A stretch of DNA of 64,000 nucleotides from an uncultured Pseudomonadales bacterium (GTDB lineage: Bacteria > Pseudomonadota > Gammaproteobacteria > Pseudomonadales > Pseudohongiellaceae): positions 1 to 64,000 of the forward strand of contig CALSUH010000027.1 of the NCBI GenBank assembly GCA_943789485.1. Direction: 5' to 3'. Position 1 is the first letter of the stretch. Each line of letters starts with the position of its first letter. A program made the position numbers and the translations under genes. Below are positions 43,010 through 52,127 of this stretch, one piece after another. The notes under the pieces were generated by a model. That model saw only the letters and a list, made by a program, of their open reading frames with translations. It was not told the origin of the DNA and ran no database searches.

Positions 43010-43387
43010 TTGAAGGCAGCAACCATTTTGGTCCAACTCACGCCCAAGCAAAAACAAGAACTGCTCTCAGTGCTGCTATCCAACAAAACCAAATTGGAAC
43101 AGCAGCTACTTGATGCTGAATCAGCGACAGGCGTTGTGACCCTCGATCAAAGCTCTGTAGGCAGGGTTTCTCGAGTTGATGCTATGCAACAACAGAGCAT
43201 GGCCGTATCAACTCGCGCGATAGCAGAGGCTAGTTTGAGAAAAGTCCTAAAAACCCTGAAACGAATGGATGCAGAGGATTTTGGCTACTGCGGCGAGTGC
43301 GACAAGCCAATACAGTTCAACCGACTCAAAGTGCAGCCCCAGGCAAGCCATTGCCTGAAGTGTCAAGATCAACTAGATCAGGCCTAA
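43010..43387 (+). CDS. TraR/DksA-family zinc-finger protein
   Basis: 125 aa. The C-terminal four-Cys zinc finger FGYCGECDKPI...HCLKCQ is typical of the DksA/TraR family, whose members insert a coiled coil into the RNA polymerase secondary channel. An N-terminal helical segment (KQELLSVLLSNKTKLEQQLL) and a second helix flank a region without the DPADRA tip of true DksA. The start is a TTG (43010), with a second in-frame TTG at residue 7; no ATG fits. A full dksA lies at 47396, so this is a paralogue. Confidence 0.82.
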   Translation: MKAATILVQLTPKQKQELLSVLLSNKTKLEQQLLDAESATGVVTLDQSSVGRVSRVDAMQQQSMAVSTRAIAEASLRKVLKTLKRMDAEDFGYCGECDKPIQFNRLKVQPQASHCLKCQDQLDQA

Positions 43388-43477
43388 GCAAGGCGTTATC
43401 ATTAGCCCATAGCTTCCAAAATGCTGGTGTATAACACCGCCAATATTTTGTCCCGTGAACTAATTTGAGCCACCATC

Positions 43478-44707
43478 ATGCCGAAAAAAGGCTTTAACAC
43501 GACAAACCTGCACTCCGACCGCAGAGACAACCCGGAACATGGCGTATTGCACAAGGCCATTCACCCGTCCGTCGCCTATGGCTATGAAGATGCGAGAGAG
43601 CTAGCTGAAGTCTTTCAAGGGAAGCGCGCTGGCTATAACTATGGTCGGCAGCTAAATCCTACCGTTACTGCTCTGCAAAATAAAATTACAGCAATGGAAG
43701 ATGGTATTGCAACCGCGGCCTTCGCAACTGGCATGGCCGCCATCGCATCGACTATGCTGTCGCTGCTTAGACAGGGAGACCACATCGTCTCCAGCGCCTA
43801 CCTATTTGGCAATACAAATAGCCTATTTGGTACATTTCAGAATCTTGGCATTGAGGTAACGTTCGTCGATGCAACTGACGTCAACAAGGTGCAAGCCGCG
43901 ATCAGGGGAAACACCCGCCTGGTGTTCGTCGAAACGATTGCAAACCCAGTCACGCAGATCGCAGACTTAACCGCGATTGGCGCGCTGTGCAAAAGCGAAA
44001 ACCTAATCTTTTGTGTCGACAACACGATGACCTCGCCGCATCTATTCCGACCAAAATCGGTTGGCGCGAGCTTCAGCGTTAATTCCCTGACGAAATACAT
44101 AGGCGGCCATGGCAACGCGCTCGGAGGCACGATCACCGATACCGGCCTCTACGACTGGACCGGCTTCGCGAATATCTACGACAATTACAAGAGTCAGGAT
44201 ACCGCGCTATGGGGCATCACTCAGGTGAAGAAAAAGGGTCTGCGCGACATCGGTGCCTCTTTAGGCCCGGAAGCCGCCCACCATCTGGCAGTGGGCTCTG
44301 AGACGTTGAGCCTACGCATGGATAAAGCGTGCAATAACGCCCAGAAAATCGCCGAATTCTGCGAACAACACCCTAAGGTGAAGCAGGTCTACTACCCTGG
44401 GCTGCCTGCCCACCCACAGCATGAGCGTGCCAAAAAACTATTCAAGGGTTTCGGCTCAATTATGAGCATCGATCTCGTAGCCGGCGTCGATTGTTTTGAC
44501 GTGCTAAATGCTATGGAGAATATAGTTTCATCAAGCAATCTAGGCGATACCCGCACTCTAGCCATTCCAGTTGCCCATACCATTTATTATGAGATGGGAG
44601 CGGAGCGCCGTGCCTCTATGGGCATCGCTGACTCCATGCTTCGCTTCTCTATCGGTATAGAAGAGGCCGAAGATCTGTTGGCAGATTTTGAAAAGGCCCT
44701 CACTTAA
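43478..44707 (+). CDS. PLP-dependent Cys/Met metabolism enzyme (cystathionine gamma-synthase family)
   Basis: Trans-sulfuration family enzyme, 409 aa. PLP-binding motifs: YNYGRQLNPTVTALQNKITA, ATGMAAIASTMLSLL, FCVDNTMTSPHLFRP and the Schiff-base lysine in SLTKYIGGHGNALGG. C-terminal SSSNLGDTRTLAIPVAHTIY and SIGIEEAEDLLADFE are family signatures. It could act as cystathionine gamma-synthase, O-succinylhomoserine sulfhydrylase or a lyase; sequence alone does not decide. A Rieske ferredoxin gene follows after 21 bases. Confidence 0.9.
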   Translation: MPKKGFNTTNLHSDRRDNPEHGVLHKAIHPSVAYGYEDARELAEVFQGKRAGYNYGRQLNPTVTALQNKITAMEDGIATAAFATGMAAIASTMLSLLRQGDHIVSSAYLFGNTNSLFGTFQNLGIEVTFVDATDVNKVQAAIRGNTRLVFVETIANPVTQIADLTAIGALCKSENLIFCVDNTMTSPHLFRPKSVGASFSVNSLTKYIGGHGNALGGTITDTGLYDWTGFANIYDNYKSQDTALWGITQVKKKGLRDIGASLGPEAAHHLAVGSETLSLRMDKACNNAQKIAEFCEQHPKVKQVYYPGLPAHPQHERAKKLFKGFGSIMSIDLVAGVDCFDVLNAMENIVSSSNLGDTRTLAIPVAHTIYYEMGAERRASMGIADSMLRFSIGIEEAEDLLADFEKALT

Positions 44708-44728
44708 TAACTGAGTAATGGATACTTC

Positions 44729-45076
44729 ATGATTAGTCTTATTAGCGCAGATGAAATTAAAGAAGGCACCTCGAAGGGAATTGAGCTTAACAATTTCTAT
44801 ATGTTTGCTGTTAAAAAAGATGCTGAGGTATTTTTGTATTGGAATCGTTGCCCGCATCTGGGCACTCCGCTCGAGTGGGAGGAAGATCGGTTTCTGGACC
44901 CCGAAGGCGCCTTAATCATCTGCTCTACACACGGAGCACTTTTCGAAATTGAGGGTGGTCGCTGTCTTGCAGGGCCCTGCAAGGGCAAACACCTGCAAGC
45001 TATACCGTTTGTCTTAGACAATGGCATGGTCATGATCGAAGAATCGACACTACGTGTTTCGCCCCCCCTGCAGTAA
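44729..45076 (+). CDS. Rieske [2Fe-2S] ferredoxin-like protein
   Basis: 115 aa soluble Rieske domain. Cluster ligands are NRCPHLGTPL and ICSTHGALFEIEGGRC; there is no membrane helix, so it is not a bc1 subunit. Such small Rieske proteins often serve oxygenases or act alone as electron carriers. No oxygenase gene lies nearby. Placed right after the PLP enzyme, possibly cotranscribed. Confidence 0.88.
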   Translation: MISLISADEIKEGTSKGIELNNFYMFAVKKDAEVFLYWNRCPHLGTPLEWEEDRFLDPEGALIICSTHGALFEIEGGRCLAGPCKGKHLQAIPFVLDNGMVMIEESTLRVSPPLQ

Positions 45077-45110
45077 GGCATCTTGAACACTTACTAGCTT
45101 TTACCCAGTT

Positions 45111-45836
45111 CTAACTTAAAAGTACCGACACCTTATCGCGCAATGTGACTCGCGAATTTGGTAGATCAAACTCCGCCCGATAGGCGAGCACTTCCACGCC
45201 CTTCGACACTACCTCTCTAAGCAAACGCCCATACTCGGGATCTACATTGTCTGCAGGCGTGATATGTTGTATGCCGCTGTGCTGCACACAAAACAGCAAT
45301 ACCGCTCGATGGCCTAGGGTACGCATATGGAGCAACTCTTGCAGATGCTTCTGACCGCGAGTCGTTACAGCATCAGGAAAGCTGCCTAGCCCGTCGCCCA
45401 AGCCGAGGCTCACATTCTTTACTTCGACATAACACAGTGCAGCCGGATCGCTAGCTGTTCCCTCGAGAAGCAAGTCGATGCGACTTTTCTGCTCTCCGTA
45501 GGCTACCTCGGTACGCAGTGATTCATAACCCGTCAGTTCGTCGATCCGATCCGATGCAATGGCTTCGTAAACAAGCTTGTTCGCCAATCCAGTGTTAATG
45601 CCAACAATGTGACTCTTATCAACCTCAACAAAATCCCAGGTGCAGGCATACTTTCTCTTCGGATTTTCGGAGTCGGAATACCAAATTTTGCTGCCGGATT
45701 CCTGGCAATTTTTCATAGACCCTGTGTTCGGACAGTGAATTGTTATGGACTCCCCCGCCTCTGTTGTAATATCAGCCAGAAAACGTTTATAGCGCTTTCG
45801 TAATACACCTACCTGTAATTTTTTTTGCAGCTGCAT
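45111..45836 (-). CDS. sfsA: SfsA-family DNA/RNA nuclease-like protein
   Basis: 241 aa. First described in E. coli as a sugar fermentation stimulation protein. Family features: CPNTGSMKNC near the N-terminus, PD-(D/E)XK-like ESRIDLLL (here EQKSRIDLLLEG) and CYVEVKNVSLG, and FPDAVTTRGQKHLQELLHM. Intact. Downstream of the aminotransferase gene on the same strand, as in Pseudomonas. Confidence 0.94.
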   Translation of the reverse strand: MQLQKKLQVGVLRKRYKRFLADITTEAGESITIHCPNTGSMKNCQESGSKIWYSDSENPKRKYACTWDFVEVDKSHIVGINTGLANKLVYEAIASDRIDELTGYESLRTEVAYGEQKSRIDLLLEGTASDPAALCYVEVKNVSLGLGDGLGSFPDAVTTRGQKHLQELLHMRTLGHRAVLLFCVQHSGIQHITPADNVDPEYGRLLREVVSKGVEVLAYRAEFDLPNSRVTLRDKVSVLLS

Positions 45837-45870
45837 CGAAAAAATACCTGCCGGCTGAGAGAGAGAAAGC

Positions 45871-47040
45871 TTATAGCAAGGCGTTCTGAAGCCTTTCTAC
45901 ACCAAGCTCTAAGCTCTCCATGTCTGTTGTAAATGCAATACGCACGTGGCTCTTGCTTTCGAAATCACCAAAATCTGTACCTGGAGTCAGGGCAACCCCA
46001 TGCTTTTCTAACATCTCATGACAAAATTTTTCACAGTCATCGGAGAATTTAGAAATATTGGCATAGACGTAAAATGCTCCCTGGATATTTTCAGAGAGTG
46101 AGAAACCCATACTTTTAAGCGCCCCAGCAAGGAAGTCTTTTCTGAGGCGAAACGCTTCTCTGCGCTCATCGAAAATGTGTTTGGCTTCGGGTGTGAACGC
46201 TGCCAGAGCCGCATATTGCGAAATGGAGGATGCCGATATATACATATTCTGAGCAAGTACAGTGGCCATCTCGACATGCTCTTGTGGCACTACGATCCAA
46301 CCCAAACGCCACCCAGTCATACCGAAGTATTTGGAGAAACTATTCACTACAAAGGCCGATTGATCTAACTCCAGAACACTTGGCAGATCGTCAACGTAGT
46401 GCAGCCCATGATAAATCTCATCAACCAACAGGTGCTTCTTCCTCGCTGCCGCCCAGTCACAAGCCGCCTTAAGTTCCGAACGCTCCAGTATTGTACCGGT
46501 AGGGTTACTTGGAGACGCCAACCAAAGCCCGCTGGTTTTGTCTGTGCAGTATTTATCCAACTGTTCTAGCGTAGGCTGAAAATTCTGCTTAATACCTACC
46601 GGAATTAGCTGCGGCTGCGCCGACATCATATGAATGAAGTTGCGCACACAGGGATAGGCAGGATCGCTAAGCAAGACGCCATCGCCAGCTCGTACCAGCA
46701 GATTCGCTAAAAGGCTTAGCCCGCCACTCGCGCCTGGCGTAATCAGTATACGATCTGCGCCAACCTTTACATTGTAGTTTTCCCGATAGTGGACAGACAA
46801 GCATTCTCTTAACTCGGCAAGGCCTATCGCTTCCGTGTACTTAGTCAGCCCGTCATCAAGCGCCCTCTTTCCCGCGTCTATGATTGGTTGAGCTGAAGAG
46901 AAATCGGGTTCACCAACTTCCATGTGCACGATTTGACGCCCCTGGGATTCCAAGTGTCGCGCTCTGGCCATGACCGTCATCACACGAAAAGGGTTTACCT
47001 TTGAGAGTGGGTCTTGAACCGCTATTCGGTTATTGGGCAT
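45871..47040 (-). CDS. Class I/II PLP-dependent aminotransferase
   Basis: 389 aa fold-type I aminotransferase. Motifs: HMEVGEPDFSSAQPIIDAGK, TPGASGGLSLLANLLV, LASPSNPTGTILERSELK, VDEIYHGLHY and the PLP lysine in VNSFSKYFGMTGWRLGW. The substrate is not predictable; related enzymes at this locus next to dksA in Pseudomonas are only annotated as probable aminotransferases. Diverges from dksA across a 355-base gap in which I see no gene and only weak promoter-like boxes. Confidence 0.92.
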   Translation of the reverse strand: MPNNRIAVQDPLSKVNPFRVMTVMARARHLESQGRQIVHMEVGEPDFSSAQPIIDAGKRALDDGLTKYTEAIGLAELRECLSVHYRENYNVKVGADRILITPGASGGLSLLANLLVRAGDGVLLSDPAYPCVRNFIHMMSAQPQLIPVGIKQNFQPTLEQLDKYCTDKTSGLWLASPSNPTGTILERSELKAACDWAAARKKHLLVDEIYHGLHYVDDLPSVLELDQSAFVVNSFSKYFGMTGWRLGWIVVPQEHVEMATVLAQNMYISASSISQYAALAAFTPEAKHIFDERREAFRLRKDFLAGALKSMGFSLSENIQGAFYVYANISKFSDDCEKFCHEMLEKHGVALTPGTDFGDFESKSHVRIAFTTDMESLELGVERLQNALL

Positions 47041-47395
47041 GTTAGGGTTCCTGGAGGGAGATAGAGCGCTACAATCGGGCCATTATAGTTGATCAATTTT
47101 AAAAACCACTAGGTATAAATAGCTTTAAGCGTAGCTCGAGGCCTTGCCTAATCAACTGGTGATTTTTATAGCATCCCCACAAAGAATCTGTTAGCTTACC
47201 CAGCTTTCTGAAAACTGCACATTTCAACGCGAAGAACACGCACTGAAAGCATGTGAAATTCCATCATCAAACTCTATCTATACACGTTTCACAGAGTTTG
47301 TTTTATAAATGAAAAATCCTCATTTACGCGGCAGCTTGTCGACAACACAAGCAAAATAATTCGCTAAATGGGGATGCACAGAGGCATTAGCGATC

Positions 47396-47839
47396 ATGGC
47401 TAACTCTCAGAACTTAGAATCACAACCGGTTCTAAAGAATTTCGTACCGTACAAGCCGAAGAAAAACGAAGTGTACATGAACGAGAAGCAGCGTGAGCAC
47501 TTCAAGGTGATACTGCTAGACTGGCGCGAGCAATTGATGCAGGAAGTTGATCGCACGGTGCATCACATGCAAGACGATGCTGCTAACTACCCAGATCCCG
47601 CCGATCGTGCAACTCAGGAAGAAGAGTTTAGCCTCGAGCTGCGCACACGCGACCGAGAACGCAAGCTAATCAAGAAGATCGATCGCACCATCGAGCTCAT
47701 CGCTCAGGATGACTATGGCTACTGTGATTCTTGCGGGATCGATATAGGTATCCGCCGCTTAGAAGCTAGACCAACTGCTATTAAGTGCATCGATTGTAAG
47801 ACCCTAGACGAGATTAAAGAAAAGCAACTCGGTAGCTAA
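47396..47839 (+). CDS. dksA: RNA polymerase-binding transcription factor DksA
   Basis: DksA, together with ppGpp, reprograms transcription during starvation. The coiled-coil tip [17 protein letters not shown] with its two acidic residues, preceded by [15 protein letters not shown], and the zinc finger [10 protein letters not shown]...KCIDCKTL are all intact over 147 aa. The gene pair dksA-gluQ is conserved widely. A GAGGC ribosome site precedes the ATG at 47396. Confidence 0.97.
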   Translation: MANSQNLESQPVLKNFVPYKPKKNEVYMNEKQREHFKVILLDWREQLMQEVDRTVHHMQDDAANYPDPADRATQEEEFSLELRTRDRERKLIKKIDRTIELIAQDDYGYCDSCGIDIGIRRLEARPTAIKCIDCKTLDEIKEKQLGS

Positions 47840-47983
47840 GCTACTACTTGTAGCTGCATGCGCTAATTCAACAAGCAGCGCATTGCGGCCAATCTCATCA
47901 TCTGGGGCGCCTCAGAACCCGCTATTTTGTGTCTTCCAAATTGAGGGAGAATTACGGATCCAATCCGTATTAAACTACTCAAT

Positions 47984-48898
47984 ATGCAAAAACCAGCCAC
48001 TTCTCAGGCCGATACGGAATCCGAATCAGGCTATATCGGTCGCTTCGCTCCCTCGCCCACAGGCCCTCTTCATTTTGGTTCGCTGCTTGCTGCATTAGCG
48101 AGTTTTCTCGATGCGCGCGCAAACCAAGGTAAGTGGCTAATGCGCATAGAAGACTTGGACCCACCCAGAGAGCCCGCTGGTAGCGCCGAGCTAATCCTGC
48201 AGCAACTGCAAGATTTTGGCATGAATTGGGATGATGAAGTGCTCTATCAGAGCGCGCGCCTGGGGATCTATGAAGAGATTGTGGATCAGCTTCAAGATAA
48301 AGGCCTCGCCTATCCCTGCGATTGTACTCGGCCACAGATTAGAGAAATGGGACTAGTCTATAATGGCTCCTGTCGTGAGCGGAGCACTCCACCAGAGAGG
48401 CCGTATGCACTGCGCTTAAAAACCGAGGCGCTAGAAATAGGCTTCGATGATAAAATTCAGGGCCATTTCAGCCAACAACTCGAGCTTGATGCCGGCGATT
48501 TCGTAATACGTCGAAAAGACGAGCTATATGCCTATCAACTAGCTGTCGTTGTGGACGATGAATTTCAGAACATCACTCATGTAGTAAGGGGCTGGGATTT
48601 ACTCGACTCAACCCCGCGACAAATCTATTTACAAAGAGTGCTCAATTACCAAGAAATGAGCTACATCCACATCCCGATAATTGTCGATGGAAAGGGCCAA
48701 AAACTCAGTAAGCAGACATTTGCACCATCAATTGAAACTGATAGAGCATCAGAGGCAATATACAAGGCGCTGATTTTTCTCGGCCAAGTACCACCAGTGG
48801 AAATAGCAATCGAGCGCCCCGAGTCGCAATTGCAGTGGGCTATAGCGAACTGGGACTCTCAGGCGGTAGCAAAAGTCAGCAGCCTACCCTTAGAATAG
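47984..48898 (+). CDS. gluQ: Glutamyl-Q tRNA(Asp) synthetase GluQ (YadB)
   Basis: GluQRS, a truncated glutamyl-tRNA synthetase homologue, attaches Glu to the queuosine base of tRNA-Asp. HIGH-type motif APSPTGPLHFGSLLAALASF, zinc site YPCDCTRPQ...YNGSCRER, and KMSKS equivalent GKGQKLSKQ are present. 304 aa without the anticodon-binding domain. Precedes cbrX after about 95 bases. Confidence 0.95.
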   Translation: MQKPATSQADTESESGYIGRFAPSPTGPLHFGSLLAALASFLDARANQGKWLMRIEDLDPPREPAGSAELILQQLQDFGMNWDDEVLYQSARLGIYEEIVDQLQDKGLAYPCDCTRPQIREMGLVYNGSCRERSTPPERPYALRLKTEALEIGFDDKIQGHFSQQLELDAGDFVIRRKDELYAYQLAVVVDDEFQNITHVVRGWDLLDSTPRQIYLQRVLNYQEMSYIHIPIIVDGKGQKLSKQTFAPSIETDRASEAIYKALIFLGQVPPVEIAIERPESQLQWAIANWDSQAVAKVSSLPLE

Positions 48899-48992
48899 CG
48901 AGTCAATTCCATGTGGCTGATAGCGTAGCCATAGACTTCACCAGGCGCTCCTTATAACATCCAACAGGTGTTATCACTGGCAAGGAATTTTT

Positions 48993-49169
48993 GTGTACAT
49001 TCCCCGTTCAATCTTGGTCCTATTACTCATAATCTATCTGCTTTTCCTGCTCAGTATAGATTGGATCAACCAGAGTGCTGGGGCCTGGTACCGCCCATTC
49101 TTCGTGGGTTTCATAGTAATCCTAATCGCGAGCTGGTCTCATCGGGAACAGGATTCCGATGAATTTTGA
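48993..49169 (+). CDS. cbrX: Small membrane protein CbrX, translationally coupled to cbrA
   Basis: 58 aa starting at GTG 48993 with AAGGA about six bases before it: YIPRSILVLLLIIYLLFLL, a second hydrophobic stretch PFFVGFIVILIASW and a charged end SHREQDSDEF. Its stop lies inside cbrA (11-base overlap, cbrA ATG at 49159), so the two are likely translationally coupled. In Pseudomonas a small gene of similar length and two-helix type, named cbrX, occupies this place and is coupled to cbrA. Called by size, topology and position. Confidence 0.78.
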   Translation: MYIPRSILVLLLIIYLLFLLSIDWINQSAGAWYRPFFVGFIVILIASWSHREQDSDEF

Positions 49170-52080
49170 ACTAAGCACAATCATCGCGCTTGGAAGCGGC
49201 TATCTCGCGCTGCTGTTTGGCATAGCGTTCGTGACGGAACGCGGTTGGATTCCCGAAAAAATCGTCCGCCATCCGATTGTCTATGTTCTCTCTCTCGGCG
49301 TATTCGCCAGCGTCTGGGCTTACTACACCTCCATCGGCAATGCCCTGCGTGATGGCTATGGTTATCTCGCCAACTCTATTGGTATCTCTCTAGCATTTCT
49401 ACTATCACCATTATTATTACGCCCGTTGCTACAGCTGACTCGCACCTACCAACTGAGCTCTCTGGCGGATTTAATGGCGTTCCGCTACCGCTCTCCTTGG
49501 GCGGGAACCGTTACCACTTTGGTCATTCTAATCACAGTTATACCGCTTATCGCGCTGCAGATAAGAGCAGTTTCAGATACAGCATTTTTACTCTCCCCAC
49601 AGGCGGTGCAAGGCTCACTCGCTATCGGTTTCTGCGTGATAATTACACTATTTTCGATCCTATTCGGCACGTCCAGAAGGGCTGGGCGGACACAATATGA
49701 CGGCCTCGTCATGGCGATTGCCTTCGAATCACTAGTAAAACTAATAGCGTTCCTTGTAGTAGGAGCCTTCGCGGTGTACGGCGCCTTCGGCAGTTTCGAT
49801 GGCCTCGATCGCTGGCTGCAGGAGCAACCCGAGCTAGTGGCCAGCCTGAAGAACACCGATTACTTTTCTACTTTCCATGTCATGGTGTTATTGTTTTTTA
49901 CTGCGGCTGTCGCGATGCCACACATGTTCTACGTGACCTTAACCGGTAATAATGGGCAGAAAGCTCTCTCGTTTGCGAGCTGGGGATTGCCTCTTTATTT
50001 CTTACTGCTTAGTCTGCCAGTCCTTCCCATTCTCTGGGCCGGCCTACAGTCAGGCAGCAGTGTACAGGTGGAATACTTCCCGATAGTTATCGGTGCCGCC
50101 TATCAAGTTCCAATGATCAGCCTACTCGCCTACCTAGGAGGATTGTCTGCAGCGAGCGGTTTGATCATCGTCATCACCCTAGCACTTTCAAATATGTGCT
50201 TGAATCATTTGATACTTCCGATCTATCAACCGAAGGCGAATGAGGACATTTACCGCTGGTTGCTTTGGAAGCGGCGCACTCTTATAACAGCTATTATATG
50301 GCTTGGATTTCTCTTTCATTACCTACCGAGCGAGCAAATAAGCATTCAGGTGATCGGCATTGTTGCATTCACTGCCTGCTTGCAATTTATGCCGGGCATA
50401 ATCGCGATCCTTTACTGGCCAACTGCAAATAAAAAAGGATTCTTATGGGGGCTGGGCACCGGTGTGCTCGTTTGGTTTCTATTCCTAATGCTACCGCTGC
50501 TATCCGACGCTGACCCCCTAGCTCTGGTTTCAGTCAACTGGCGTGAGATCACCGCCCTTTCACTCATTAGCAACTGTGTAATTTTCGTTGCCACCTCCCT
50601 GCTCAGCACCAGCAGCGACGAAGACCGCAGCTCTGCTGATATCTGCACGCTCGATACCATTAAGCGCCGCAAACGCAGCGGTCTGGTCGCAAAGTCTCCA
50701 CGCGACTTTATTAAAAGTCTTAGCAAGCCGCTGGGTGAAAGAACCGCAAATCGAGAAGTAGGCCAAGCACTAAAGAATCTAAATATTAGCGAGAACGATC
50801 GTCGACCATACGCGATGCAACAACTGCGCGGAAAGCTGGAAGCGAACCTATCGGGATTGCTCGGCCCTTCGATCGCACGAGAGATAATTGATGGCTACCT
50901 TCCCTATAGCATCGTCTCTGAACACGGCAGCTCGGATCTTAATGTTATCGAGAGTCGTATTGAAGCCTATCGCAGCAACTTATTTGGCATGGCGGCCGAT
51001 CTCGACAATCTAAGGCGCTATCATCGTCAGATCCTACTCGACCTACCTTTAGGGGTCTGCTCGCTTAGTACCGAAGGCGAAGTCATCATGTGGAATCGAG
51101 CAATGGAGCAGTTCACAGAGTTGAATAGTGCCGATGTCGTTGGCTCCCAACTTATCGATTTGTCAGAACCCTGGCTAAGCCTGTTTGCCAATTTTATCGA
51201 TGACGGCGCCAGTCATTCCTATAAGTATGTATTTGAATTAGAAAGCCAGAAGCGGACCGTCAACCTGCACAAGGCTCTTATAGAACAAACCAGTAACCCA
51301 GATTCTATTCACGAAGGCGTCATCATTCTTCTAGAAGACATTACCGAAATGGAAATTTTGGAAGCAGGGCTTACACACAGTGAAAGGCTTGCCTCCATTG
51401 GAAGGTTAGCCGCCGGCGTAGCTCATGAGGTTGGAAACCCGATCACCGGTATTGCCTGCCTCGCACAAACCATTAGAGACGAATACGACGACAAAGAGTT
51501 GCTCGATCTAACCGAGCAAATTATCGAGCAAACCGATCGCACATCAACGATTCTGCAATCATTGGTCAACTTTGCGCATGCCGGAACTAACAAGACTCAA
51601 TACGAAAGCGAAATAGTAACTATTAGTGAATGTATGGCACAAGCTCAAACTCTGGTATCGCTCGATAGAAAGAGCAAAGAATTGAATCTACGCATTGATT
51701 GCGACTCCAATGCAAGAATTCTCGGTGACTCACAGCGTCTCCTGCAAGTATTAATTAACCTAATCAATAACGCTCGCGATGCAAGCCAAGCAAATGGCGA
51801 AGTCCTCTTGCAGACGTTAGTAAAAGGCGAGATGGTCGAAATCGCTGTCGTCGACGAAGGAATAGGCATTCCCGTAGCGATAAGGGACCGCGTCTTCGAC
51901 CCCTTTTTCACCACCAAAGAGGCGGGTGAAGGCACTGGCTTAGGGCTCTCCCTCGTTTTCAGTATAATTGAAGACTTAGGTGGTGATATTGATATAATCA
52001 GTCCCGCAAACGAAGACACAGGCGGCACGCGGGTATTACTGCGATTTCCTTGCTACCATAGCGATCCAGCTACGCACTAA
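49159..52080 (+). CDS. cbrA: Sensor histidine kinase CbrA (SLC5 transporter-like sensor)
   Basis: CbrA senses carbon/nitrogen balance with CbrB. Residues 1 to about 490 form an SLC5-like (SSS) domain of about 13 helices; a linker and a PAS domain (about 615-720, PLGVCSLSTEGEVIMWNRAM) follow; then the kinase core with phospho-His756 in RLAAGVAHEVGNPITGIACL, N box INLINNARDAS and G boxes DEGIGIP and EGTGLGLSLV. 973 aa, intact. Upstream overlap with cbrX and downstream cbrB after 47 bases form a cbrXAB operon. Confidence 0.94.
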   Translation: MNFELSTIIALGSGYLALLFGIAFVTERGWIPEKIVRHPIVYVLSLGVFASVWAYYTSIGNALRDGYGYLANSIGISLAFLLSPLLLRPLLQLTRTYQLSSLADLMAFRYRSPWAGTVTTLVILITVIPLIALQIRAVSDTAFLLSPQAVQGSLAIGFCVIITLFSILFGTSRRAGRTQYDGLVMAIAFESLVKLIAFLVVGAFAVYGAFGSFDGLDRWLQEQPELVASLKNTDYFSTFHVMVLLFFTAAVAMPHMFYVTLTGNNGQKALSFASWGLPLYFLLLSLPVLPILWAGLQSGSSVQVEYFPIVIGAAYQVPMISLLAYLGGLSAASGLIIVITLALSNMCLNHLILPIYQPKANEDIYRWLLWKRRTLITAIIWLGFLFHYLPSEQISIQVIGIVAFTACLQFMPGIIAILYWPTANKKGFLWGLGTGVLVWFLFLMLPLLSDADPLALVSVNWREITALSLISNCVIFVATSLLSTSSDEDRSSADICTLDTIKRRKRSGLVAKSPRDFIKSLSKPLGERTANREVGQALKNLNISENDRRPYAMQQLRGKLEANLSGLLGPSIAREIIDGYLPYSIVSEHGSSDLNVIESRIEAYRSNLFGMAADLDNLRRYHRQILLDLPLGVCSLSTEGEVIMWNRAMEQFTELNSADVVGSQLIDLSEPWLSLFANFIDDGASHSYKYVFELESQKRTVNLHKALIEQTSNPDSIHEGVIILLEDITEMEILEAGLTHSERLASIGRLAAGVAHEVGNPITGIACLAQTIRDEYDDKELLDLTEQIIEQTDRTSTILQSLVNFAHAGTNKTQYESEIVTISECMAQAQTLVSLDRKSKELNLRIDCDSNARILGDSQRLLQVLINLINNARDASQANGEVLLQTLVKGEMVEIAVVDEGIGIPVAIRDRVFDPFFTTKEAGEGTGLGLSLVFSIIEDLGGDIDIISPANEDTGGTRVLLRFPCYHSDPATH

Positions 52081-52127
52081 CGCAACCGATTAGTGATTCA
52101 ACAACCACAACCGAATTAAGTAGTCAC

